Shown: positions 1-7,485 of the stretch, piece after piece
Layout of the letters: every line of letters starts with the position of its first letter
Numbering within the stretch: position 1 is the first letter of the stretch
Assembly (NCBI GenBank): GCA_030830385.1
Contig: JAURNA010000120.1
Location: 1-7,485, forward strand
DNA length: 7,485 nt
Origin: Crocinitomicaceae bacterium
GTDB lineage: Bacteria; Bacteroidota; Bacteroidia; Flavobacteriales_D; Crocinitomicaceae
Direction: 5' to 3'
Position numbers and translations under genes: made by a program
The notes under the pieces: generated by a model
The model's input: only the letters and a program-made list of their open reading frames with translations
What the model was told of the DNA's origin: nothing
Databases searched by the model: none

Positions 1-3000
1 CGGTAGAAATTCGTTACTACGGAAATGACTGGGTGGTAATTGCACCAGACGGCACGCGCTATGAATTCAGTACTCATTTGGCGAATTATCGCTCACCATC
101 CAACCAGCGGGTGTTGCACTATGATCAGAACGTGCTCCAAGTCAACAATGACTCCTGGTATGCTGCGCTGAACGATTCGTATGGACCGACCGCACAGTGT
201 GTACAAAATGTGATAGAACCCAAGCGAACATATAGTGTTTGGTACTGTGATTTGATCTCGAATCAAAACGCGCCGTTGCAAGGCATTCGTTTTGAATATG
301 AGAAATTCGGAAAATTCAACTATTACGAGGAGTTTAACCAACAGCGCTATCAAGGGGTAAGAATAAATGAATTTGGAGGATCGACAAATACAGATTACTC
401 AGCATATACCGAGATTTTCTTAACCCGCCTCTTCTCCTACGTGATGGACAGCCCTTTGGATGTGGTTGAACTGGGATACGCAACCGATAATTCACTGGCA
501 GATAATGATGTGATTCTGTTACCTGATTCCGATGGAGCAAATCGACTTGATTCTTTGTACAACATGTCCATTGAATCGTGGGATGGAACAGACAATGCTG
601 GAACAGACTTTCAGAACTGGAGACGTTACAAGCACTGCGCCTGGACGGGTTCTATACCCGATTTTGTGGGAAGTTCGGTCAACTCGACCAACCCTTATCT
701 GAATAATAGCAACAACTACAATCGAGAGAAATTTACGGGTACCGGAGCACTGGCGTTTGATCATGGATTTTTGGAAAGTCCACGACTCAGGCAAAATACA
801 TCAGTTTACCCCGGCGACATTTACGAAATTCGCACTACAATCACACGCCCGAACGGAGAGGATTTGAACATTGGGAACGGAACTGTCGACATTGCCATAA
901 AATCAGGAACATTGGGGAATTCTCCTTTAAATGAGGGCAATCAATTCATCGGTTCCTCAGCCACGATTTACGCTTCCTCTCTTTTTGAAAATACGCGGGG
1001 TGTTGAGTTGTTCTCGACGTTTAATTCTGCATTGAAATGGCAGATGGGCTATGGTCAGGAAGTGTTGGAGACGTCCAACACCTTCGTAATGCCGAACCTT
1101 CCGGGAAGCTATCAGGGTTTCCACATTCAAATTGGCCCGGGAAATTCCGATATTGATTTTGGTGCATCCACAGCCAGTTCTCCGGGGTTCGTAACCAATG
1201 AAATCCCCGATGTTCTTTCTGCATATCCTCATGCAGGTGGACAGCGAGTGATTCATAACGCCGCAACAATCCCGCATAACTTTGGAACGGGGCATCCGTG
1301 GGGGATGATGATCCCGATTTACAATGAATTTTGCTCTACTTCCGGAGGCTTGACGGGTGATCCAACAACTCCGACTGATTTCTACGAGACTTGGTGGACA
1401 GGCTATGCAAATTCGATCGTTACACAACAGGAAAACATTCCCACGAAATTTGATGAGGACGTAGAACTAAAAAAGGTGGAGCTGATCCGCTACTCAAAGA
1501 ATGCTTACATGCTTTCTTCGGTGAAAGTGTATAAGTTGAATGGTGAATATGGCGGATTCGAGCATCCTTCAACAACCGGAATGCAACTCCTTTCTCACAA
1601 AAAGTTTGTATATGAGAGTACTAGTGTGCAGGCCGTACGGAATTATGATTATCAACCGGGTGATGTAATTGCAATTGAACCCATTAACAAAGTAAAGCGA
1701 ATTGCAATCCTTTTGACTGAAATTCGCGATATTCCCGTCACGGGGATCACAGATCCGGATGAAGTACTAACGACTTATCTGGAGTACACCGACATATTTG
1801 GTACCACGCAGTCTTCACAGGTTTATGTATATGATCAACTCAGTCCCTACCACGGAATTACGCAGTACGTCTTGAGCGGATATGTGGATCATTTGGGAGG
1901 AATCACCAAGGTTGAATTTTACCCATATACCAATGGGGTTCTCGGAGCATCCCGATGGAGCGCCAATTACAGTTTTCGACCCAGATCATCATTTATTCAA
2001 ACTAACTCAATGGGAGGTTCGAAATCCTTCACGGCTCATCCCGCGGTTAAGTACTTAGGCAAGAATGATGAAACTGACAATATCCGGCTGAATACACCAC
2101 TTTCTACACCAGGAATTAAGGTGTGGGAATACGAATACGATTTAACGTATCGGATTGTGAATCCCAAGCAATTCAGACTACCGATCAACAACTTCAGAGG
2201 TGAGTTTATCCAACGAACAGAAAGCGCGTTCGGAAAGTCACGCGTTTACTCACCTGCGCTTCCGACAGGAGAACGAAATTATGTTGAATATGAGTACTAC
2301 GGAAAAATCTTTGACTCCAATGACCCGCTTGGGTTGGACAATCCACCAACGGCTGAAGATTATTTCTACTATGGAAAATTAAAATCGGTCAAAAATTTCG
2401 ACGCAAATCATGTGTTGCACGACGAAAAATTGTGTTTTTATGACACAACGAAGGCCTTTATCAATGGGTACAAGCGTGCGAATCCGTACCGCGAACAATT
2501 GGGATACGATGATTTACTGGTCCGTTCTCATGAATACGAGGATATCTACAAAAATGATTTGTTGCACGTTTACAGTGTTACTTATAATTATGATGCATCG
2601 ACCAATCCACCCACGATTATCGATAGTACAATTTTTGTTGACGAAATGGGAGAAAGTGCTTATTCCTATCTGGATGTACCCTATATAAACGGAAATTACA
2701 GGGATCGAGAAATGCCGAAGTTTCTTGAGTTTAAGTTCTACAACGAACTTGTTGCAGTAAATCCTGACTATTTCTTCGATTCGTATTTCGTAAAGAAGAC
2801 ACACGAGATCAATCGTGTGTACGAGGATGGATTGTCGAAAGCGTCGAGACCAACGATTCCATTAATTGACAAAGAAAAAGAAAAACCATTCGGTCCCGGA
2901 ATTATCAATCCAGTGCTATATAATCCGGTTGTGGATATTGATTTCAAAAATAAGATTGATACACAAGGAGATGCGTATACGCAAGAGCTGATTGAAAAAT

Positions 3001-6000
3001 CTCCCTTGTCAGATGATGTTCTTCTTCATGTGATTGGTTCTGGAATGAGCCAGGAAAATCAAGCGAGTATTCTCACTGCTCAATTCGGATTGAGTGAGAC
3101 AGTATGGATTTCAATTGTTCAGAATCGAGATCAGTATACACTTCAAAGTATTGACAAAATGCTGGCTGTACAGCCGTATCTGACTGACGATGTTCAAAAA
3201 GAACTTATAAGTACATCCACGCAGCAAGACCAAAAGCAGGTTTCGCTAGCAATCATGTTGAAAAATGAATATTTGGCGGAAAACGTGGTTCTGTTTTTGG
3301 TGGATCACATGAATGGAAATGGACAAAAAATGAAGGAGTCCGTATATGCCGAGATTCTTGAGGCACAGTCTCAACTTTCTGAAAGCACACTTCTGGCAAT
3401 TGCAGACTGCAACGAAACCAAGAACATCAATGCGGAACGTATATTCAGAAACCAACGATTAAGCGAAGCAATATACAGTTACTTCATTACCGCGTCTGAT
3501 TTAAGTAACAAAGTGGTTGCTTCCATTATTGTCGGCAATCAAACAAATCCCTCTGATGTCAACCTAATAGAGATTATGGATCATAATCCACGGTACATCA
3601 ACGGGGAGATCACTCAGATTTTTGATATTTTGGATCGAAAGATCAGCCAACCGGTAGAAACAAAATTACGCACAGTGTATGCTCAAATTGCAGAAGAAAT
3701 ACTTAGCAAACCGTTCTCATTGAATCCACTGAACGCATTCTGTGGGAATCCAACAAAGACGAGCCGCAAATACATCGAAACACGCACCGATTATGAATAT
3801 TACGAGGCTGACTACAGAGGAAGAGCAGTGGGTAAGGGATATGAAATGCTTTTCGGACACCGCAGTAACGTAAATGATCCCAGTCCGTATCCCTATACGG
3901 TAGACCAGGGAGTCGGACTTAATCAAACGGTTAATGCACTCTATCTGAAGCACGAGCCTTCCTGGCAACTCTTTGCAACACAAAGCAGTTCACCGCAACA
4001 CCCGGGTGCGTACAACCGCGAAGAGTATTACTACCTGTACGATTTGCAAAACCGATATGATCGGTACTGGTATAACTATGATTTCGATAGCGGAAACTTT
4101 TTGGTGATGGATTACAGTGAAATCACCAGTTTTTCCGACGATACTATCGCTGTAAATCAAACACTCACGAGTGAATATACCAATCCAATGCATCCGATGT
4201 TACCACCGATTGACGGAATGGAGCGAACCCGGAAATTCGGAAATCGTGTACTGGCCTTCCAGAAAACTGTGATTTCGAAAAATAGCCGGGATGCTGATCC
4301 GATGATTCGTTCGGAATATTTCGATTATGACCGACGCTGGAAGTTTGATGATCTTCCCGGTGAAATCATCGTACAGAATTATGCCGGTGACACATGCCAG
4401 AATGTGTATGTGGATGAAGATTGCGATGATTTAATTCAATGCACAGAGTGCTATAGTTTCAAGTATATTTCGCAGTCTCAAATGATGTCTTTAGTTCCAA
4501 TTGGATTTTGTGCCTGGCGTAATTCTGGTAGATATGGTTGGTTCATCTGCCCGGGTGGAGTCGATCACACTCCGTATGCTCCGAATGCTGTTCTTGAATT
4601 CTGCAACGTGGGATATGGAACAGGAACTTCAGGAAATCCATGGGAATATCCCGAGCCAAAGGCATTGCCTCCGGGAGACATACTTTCACGAGCATTGATG
4701 TTGCGATCCGTGACCGTTCAAGTCGATACGTTGGATCACTCGGTTTCTCAGGATTTTGCGAACAAAAAATACGATGCGAGCAATCACTACATTGCAGAAT
4801 TCAGAATCGGAAATCAGGCAAGCCAGGATGCCAATGGATTCTATGCTCCCTACGAAATGATCTACCCATTCGATCACCTCACGGTTCGAACCGTTTTGGA
4901 ACGAAATCGCTATTTGCAAGTCGCTTTGGAAGAGAATCAAATCGGTTTGCAGACGAAGTATTATTACAACAAGTCTGTTTCGTATTGGAATGTGAACCAA
5001 AACAATGGAGGGTGTCCCGGGTTTGGCAACTATAGCTCGAAACGAAATGAAGACATCGGACTTCCGATACGAATTACAGTCGGATTCAACAAAACAGACT
5101 CTCTGTCAACCGCCTATGGATACAATGATGTTGGGATGGTCGACTCGATCGTAGACCCTTCCGGACATTTGATGGAATACAATTTTGACGACTATTTCCG
5201 ATTATCATCTACTACGGAAAACGGCACGCGTTTACTGAATTTATACGAATACAATACGTGGCTGCACGACGATAATCTTTCGTTTGATGACCGTACAAAT
5301 CAAAATTCGGTAGAAACAACGGTATTCAACAGTATGGTTTCGAGCGACTTTGAAACCCGTAAGGCATTCATTGATCCATTAGGAAGAAAACACAGTATGG
5401 TATCATCGTATTCTACAGGGGCAACGCAGTTTGAAATACATTCCGGTGAAGTTATGTATGATGTTTGGGACCGTGCAACGAAGTCGTATAAAAATTTCCG
5501 TCACAGTGATCAAAATTTAGCCATCGATATTCAGTCAAACCCATTACTTTCTGATTGGCCATTCACTGAGACGATCTACGAAAACAATCCCAAATCCAGA
5601 GCACTGCGTGTATCTAATTACGGAGTTGATGTTCAAGGTTCGCATGCCGTTAAGAGCCATTATGCAATTGCCAATAATGTTTTTACTTCGTGTGAACTCA
5701 GTTTGGAGAAAACTGAATTGGCACTCATAATGGGGCCGGGTAATACGAAGGATTATTGCTTCTATCGCACGGAGGTATATGATCAGGATGATAAGCGAAC
5801 GGTAGAATACACAAATGCAATAGGTCAAAAAGTAGCTTCTCTGAAGTACAACGATAACAATCAAAAAGTGGTAACACTTTTTGTATACGATAGCTATGGA
5901 AACCTTACGCAGGTGATCAATCCCAGAAAGCAGAAAAGTGATTACGAGTACAACCGGTTGGGGCAATTGGTAAAGGAAACAACGGTGGATGGCGGTACGA

Positions 6001-7485
6001 AGCGTTATATGTATAACAAGCAAGGACTTGTCTCGGTTTCTTTGGATGAGCAAGGACAGTACCATGACATTTCATCAGATGATGGGCTTCCCGGAGATCC
6101 GCAAAGTGGAAATGTGAATCCGTTCTATCGTGTCTACCAGTACGATGATTTCGGACGTTTAAGAGAAGTAGGTCGTCGCGATGAATTGCTGGGATACACA
6201 TTGAGTCATGAATTTACACCGTTGCATTACGAAACGACGCTGATAAGTGATGAGTTTGGTGGCCCTGAGTCGGGTCATGGTGAAAATGCACGCTACCTTG
6301 ACTATGTGTACTCAGATGCATCCTCACAAGATTGGCTTGCTTCATTCGATGCCTGGGGTCTCACGTGGGTAGGCGGTTTTGGCTATGGATTGGTGACTGT
6401 CAATTCCTTTGACAACCTATTTTTTTGGAAACGGCTTAAGGAAAAAGTATTTAGCTACGGTTCTGATCCTAATACAACGAACATTGGGAAAATTGTTCAG
6501 ACCTTAAGTTATGATAACAACGGTGTGGCTGTTCAAAAATGTTCGTACAATTATAACGACCTAGATCAAATGACGGATCAACTGATTGAGTTCAATCCGG
6601 ATGGAAACGTTCAGGTAAGTCAGGAATTCGTTTCAAGAATTGAGTACTCCGCCTACAATTATCGCCGAGCATTACTCGAAGAAAAGGTTGATGTGAACAA
6701 TGATGGAGTGATAGATTTTCATTGTTTTATGGAATACGATCAATTGAATCGATTGGTGGCCATTTATGCCGCTTCCGGTGCGGTTAATCACAAATCCGAA
6801 GCGAGCTTGCTGGTGACGTACGTTTATGACGATGTGAATGGTGTGATCGACCGGAAGGAGCACTACATTACCGGAGGTAAAACAAACAATTACTATGATG
6901 TGATCGTAAATTCCATTGAATACTCATACGATGATCGGGACCGACTAACGAGTACAGTTGCCGGCCTTCCCGGATTGGCTCCAATGATGGATTATTCACT
7001 GTTCTACGATGATCAGACACCCATGTATACGCAAGGAGCGAGTGTTGAGTCTGTTCAACACGATTTGAATTGGAACGGAAACATCAATGGTACTGTAATG
7101 CGATACGGTTTTGATGAAGTGAATATTTACAACAACGTGAGCAATTTTGATGAGCCTACCCTGTATGGATATACCTATGACAAAATCAATCGTCTTACAG
7201 AAGCTGACGCAACGGTCGGAGATTTTGTTTCTACCGGTATGGCATACGATGCAGGGGACGTACAACTCGTCTACGATAAAGTAGGCAACATTCGATCATT
7301 GGAACGCACTTTGTACACAGGATTGATGCCTTCGTATACAGATGTTGAAAGCTGGAATTACCTGTATGAAGGTGACAATAATCGGTTGTCGTCCGTTCAA
7401 GGAATCGCCGGTACCGCTTCGAGAAATTATAGTTATGATGCCAATGGAAACTTGTTGACAGATGATTCCAAGGCCATCAACGGCA
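1..7485 (+). CDS. Giant RHS/YD-repeat protein, partial at both ends
   Basis: One frame is open across the entire window: the first full codon is at base 3, the last ends at 7484, giving 2,494 residues without a stop. Start, signal peptide and C-terminus are outside. The last third carries classical YD repeats (YGYNDVGMVDSIVDPSG at 1705, YDSYGNL at 1962, YQYDDFGRL at 2045, YDQLNRL at 2245, YTYDKINRL at 2390, YDANGNLLTDD at 2478). Residues 1924-1950 match the Y-D-x-D-x-K...EYTNA-x-GQKVASL element familiar in Bacteroidota RHS proteins. Known family role: secreted or surface proteins whose YD repeats wrap into a beta cocoon, commonly delivering a variable C-terminal toxin. That role is inferred here, since the C-terminal domain is not visible. 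Cysteine is rare (about 19 residues) and clustered. Two insert-like regions interrupt the beta-rich sequence: a helical repeat block (957-1253) and an aromatic segment (2111-2145). The family assignment is secure; the function is not. Confidence 0.93.
3..600 (+). other. N-terminal SpvB/RHS-like beta region of the giant protein
   Basis: Visible residues 1-200. W10 followed by V-V-I-A-P and D16-G17-T18-x-Y20-x-F22 fits the W-x-V..DGTxYxFG element that opens many SpvB/RHS-type shells. A Trp-rich stretch follows (WYAALNDSYG, then TYSVWYCDLI with C82), then the strand GIRFEYEKFG. At 135-149, YTEIFLTRLFSYVMD fits the 'x-iyL-x-xI' element before a strand of the type seen in Bacteroidota RHS proteins (here VVELGYATD). 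The template match is by eye, so the domain name is tentative. Upstream sequence holding the start and any export signal is missing. Confidence 0.5.
600..1460 (+). other. Beta-rich region of unknown fold within the giant protein
   Basis: Residues about 200-486. No family is recognised. The stretch is rich in Asn, Gly, Ser, Thr and aromatics with few Lys, typical of extracellular beta domains. Visible elements include HCAWTG (C212), repeated aliphatic/aromatic strands (DIYEIRTTITRP, TVDIAIKSG, GFHIQIGPGNSDIDFG) and a Gly/Trp-rich loop at about 433-446 (TGHPWGMMIPIYNEF, then C444). The strand series around 275-395 could be a beta-sandwich or lectin-like domain inserted in the shell, but no catalytic or sugar-binding signature is evident. 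Confidence 0.4.
1470..2870 (+). other. RHS-like beta scaffold, first half
   Basis: Residues about 490-956, made of alternating strands and turns rich in Tyr, Asp and Asn. Elements that look conserved for Bacteroidota RHS shells are VELIRYSKNAYMLSSVKVYK (about 493-512), a Y-x-D-x-F-G strand then SQVYVYD (about 590-612), GYVDHLGGITKVEFYPYT (about 628-645) and YYGKLKSVKNFD (about 790-801). VDHLGG followed by a strand ending YPYT reads as a divergent YD turn. The segment ends in strand-like DSYFVKKTHEINRVYEDG (927-944), after which the composition changes sharply. No catalytic motif is seen, so the role is probably structural. Confidence 0.55.
2871..3761 (+). other. Helix-rich insert interrupting the beta scaffold
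   Basis: Residues about 957-1253. The region opens with a charged, Pro/Gly-containing linker (KEKEKPFGPGIINPV) and closes with LNPLNAFCGNPTKTSRKY. Between them the sequence turns from Tyr/Gly/Asn-rich strands to heptad-like Leu/Ile/Val/Glu/Gln-rich helical sequence with few aromatics. The flanks read as parts of one scaffold: SYFVKKTHEINRVYEDG before and YIETRTDYEYYEADYRGRA after. I therefore interpret the block as an insertion into the shell. Boundaries are judged from composition and are good to perhaps 10 residues. It could instead be a structural spoke or partner-binding domain native to the subfamily. Confidence 0.6.
3000..3632 (+). repeat. About seven degenerate 30-residue helical protein repeats
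   Basis: Units start at about residues 1000, 1028, 1058, 1089, 1123, 1152 and 1180 and are 28-34 long. Each of the first six begins with a near-invariant Leu followed by S/T/A, then D/E (SPLSDDVL, FGLSETVW, PYLTDDVQ, EYLAENVV, SQLSESTL, RLSEAIYS), and most end in AQ, VQ, KN, NQ or GN. The seventh (TNPSDVNLIEIMD) is weaker. Each unit can be read as a short helix, a loop, and a second helix (NQASILTAQ, LQSIDKMLAVQ, KESVYAEILEAQ, NAERIFRNQ), which predicts an alpha-solenoid. The repeats are diverged at DNA level. From memory, SPLSDxVL-type repeats occur in secreted Bacteroidota proteins; that relation is inference. Confidence 0.65.
3762..4394 (+). other. RHS-like beta scaffold, second half
   Basis: Residues about 1254-1464. 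Tyr-rich strand sequence resumes after the helical block: YIETRTDYEYYEADYRGRA (1257-1275), GKGYEMLFGHRS, then the very aromatic NREEYYYLYDLQNRYDRYWY (from about 1339). SEYFDYDRRWKFDDLPGEII (about 1439-1458) resembles a YD-type strand and turn leading into the cysteine cluster. No enzyme motif is visible; the likely role is shell wall. Confidence 0.5.
4395..4604 (+). other. Seven-cysteine cluster in the giant protein
   Basis: Seven of the roughly 19 cysteines in the visible protein lie within 70 residues: C1465, C1474, C1480, C1483, C1503, C1516 and C1534. C1480 and C1483 form a CxxC pair (QCTECYSF). The segment GFCAWRNSGRYGWFICPGG places two more cysteines around a Trp/Gly/Arg hairpin. In an exported protein this suggests disulfide bonds; with an odd count, one may stay free or pair outside. 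A small metal knuckle is an alternative, but only one CxxC is present and no second paired ligand is obvious. I do not recognise the module. Confidence 0.6.
4605..5114 (+). other. Connecting beta region before the YD repeats
   Basis: Residues about 1535-1704. It begins with a Gly/Thr/Pro-rich linker (YGTGTSGNPWEYPEPKALPP), followed by GDILSRALMLRSVTVQVDT (1558-1576), then alternating strands with Tyr-rich turns (KYYYNKSVSYWNVNQ, about 1651-1665) and C1671. Its end, GLPIRITVGFNKTDSLST, leads directly into the first clear YD repeat. No specific function is recognisable. Confidence 0.4.
5115..6074 (+). repeat. YD-repeat domain, first block
   Basis: Residues about 1705-2024. Clear YD-type units are YGYNDVGMVDSIVDPSG (1705), YNFDDYFRLSST (1726), the turn DPLGRKHS (1791), VYDSYGNLTQVINP (1961), YEYNRLGQLVKETT (1981) and YMYNKQGLVSVSLDEQG (2002). 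Between 1796 and 1920 the repeats are barely detectable, with C1897 and C1919 near the end. Residues 1924-1950 carry the EYTNAIGQKVASL element that in Bacteroidota RHS proteins precedes the canonical YD run. In known structures such repeats form a spiralling beta shell; here that is inferred from the motif. Confidence 0.85.
6126..6330 (+). repeat. YD-repeat unit with diverged continuation
   Basis: Residues 2042-2110. It opens with YRVYQYDDFGRLREVGRRDE, a near-perfect YD unit. Preceding it (about 2020-2041) is an Asp/Gly/Pro-rich loop, SSDDGLPGDPQSGNVNP. The continuation (YTLSHEFTPLHYETTLISDE, then FGGPESGHGENARYLDYVYS) has strand-like spacing but loses the YD core, and it runs straight into the aromatic segment. 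Confidence 0.75.
6333..6437 (+). other. Aromatic/glycine-rich uncharged segment between YD repeats
   Basis: Residues 2111-2145, from WLASFDAW to LFFWKRL. It contains four Trp (2111, 2118, 2122, 2142) and several Phe and Gly. Residues 2117-2136 contain no charged side chain. It breaks the YD periodicity and is followed by a basic patch (KRLKEK). It may be a buried hairpin or plug packing inside the shell. A transmembrane segment is possible by hydrophobicity, but the Gly, Thr and Asn content makes a long stable helix unlikely. Confidence 0.4.
6495..7484 (+). repeat. YD-repeat domain, second block, running off the right edge
   Basis: Residues about 2165-2494. Successive YD-type cores are LSYDNNG (2168), YNYNDLDQM (2182), MEYDQLNRLVA (2243), YVYDDVNG (2273), EYSYDDRDRLTST (2306), GYTYDKINRLTEA (2389), VYDKVGNIRSLE (2423), YLYEGDNNRLSSV (2453) and YSYDANGNLLTDDSKAING (2476-2494). 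In related proteins the last motif commonly precedes the final repeats, the conserved RHS core and a variable C-terminal domain, so those should lie just downstream. The unit spacing is irregular, as usual for Bacteroidota members. The frame is still open at the edge. Confidence 0.9.
6690..6716 (+). other. Single calcium-loop-like motif DxNxDGxxD
   Basis: Residues 2230-2238 read DVNNDGVID, placing D2230, N2232, D2234, G2235 and D2238 as in EF-hand, dockerin and related calcium loops. Position 12 (C2241) is not the usual acidic residue, so a canonical EF-hand is unlikely. The loop sits between two YD units, where a turn is expected. It may bind Ca2+ in the extracellular milieu or simply be an acidic turn. 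Confidence 0.35.

Noticed and set aside
957..1427. 156-codon open frame on the minus strand
   Set aside because: It lies wholly opposite the long coding frame. Its translation is Arg/Cys/Ile-rich without domain logic, as expected for an antisense shadow.
3333..3348. AAGGAG followed by an out-of-frame ATG, resembling an internal translation start
   Set aside because: The frame it opens is only about 40 codons, and Bacteroidota rely little on strong Shine-Dalgarno sites; taken as chance.
4640..5035. 131-codon open frame on the plus strand in another frame
   Set aside because: It overlaps the giant gene completely. The product is Arg/Ser/Cys-rich with no recognisable motif.
14..5230. Recurring DNA word around TACTACGGAAA near 15, 2293 and 5211
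   Set aside because: It encodes different local sequence in an AT-rich, Tyr/Gly-rich gene (in frame at the first two, out of frame at the last), with no extended flanking similarity; chance codon reuse rather than a repeat element.
5544..6065. 173-codon open frame on the minus strand, partly hydrophobic (runs of Ile, Leu and Val)
   Set aside because: It is antisense to strongly supported YD-repeat coding sequence. Its hydrophobicity follows from reading Asn/Asp/Tyr codons in reverse complement.
6420..6426. Run of seven T, considered as a terminator or slippage site
   Set aside because: No GC-rich hairpin precedes it, it lies inside coding sequence, and the frame continues correctly on both sides (NLFFWKRL).
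6690..6716. Dockerin domain
   Set aside because: Only one loop of the required pair is present and it is embedded between YD repeats, so at most it is an isolated calcium-loop-like turn.

Overview
The whole window lies inside one protein-coding gene on the + strand. The frame whose first complete codon begins at base 3 stays open, with no stop, to the last complete codon ending at 7484. That is 2,494 consecutive residues with neither start nor stop in view, so the intact protein is larger still. No intergenic DNA, RNA gene, promoter, terminator, insertion sequence or CRISPR array is visible. Codon n of the visible part begins at base 3n, so residue numbers below convert directly to positions.

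The protein is a giant RHS/YD-repeat protein of the Bacteroidota type. Evidence comes from the YD-repeat signatures in the last third (for example YQYDDFGRL, YTYDKINRL, YDANGNLLTDD), the motif EYTNAIGQKVASLKYN, an N-terminal W-x-V..DGTxYxF motif, a Tyr/Asn/Asp-rich beta-strand composition and mid-40s or lower GC judged by eye. Proteins of this class are usually exported and fold into a beta shell that encloses or carries a variable C-terminal domain, often a toxin. That C-terminal part lies beyond the right edge here.

Layout: residues 1-200 are an SpvB/RHS-like N-terminal beta region; about 200-486 is an unrecognised beta-rich region; about 490-956 is a beta scaffold. Residues about 957-1253 form a compositionally different, helix-rich segment containing about seven degenerate repeats of roughly 30 residues with an L-S-[DE]-x-V core. 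The scaffold-like sequence then resumes (1254-1460), followed by a seven-cysteine cluster (1465-1534), a connecting beta region (1535-1704) and the YD-repeat domain (1705 to the edge). The YD domain holds an aromatic/glycine-rich segment (2111-2145) and one calcium-loop-like motif (2230-2238).

The most notable feature is the apparent alpha-solenoid built into the middle of the beta-rich RHS shell. Its repeats resemble the SPLSDxVL-type repeats I recall from secreted Bacteroidota proteins; that link is from memory and needs a profile search. The organism is most likely a member of Bacteroidota (Flavobacteriales, Chitinophagales, Cytophagales or relatives); no marker narrows it further.
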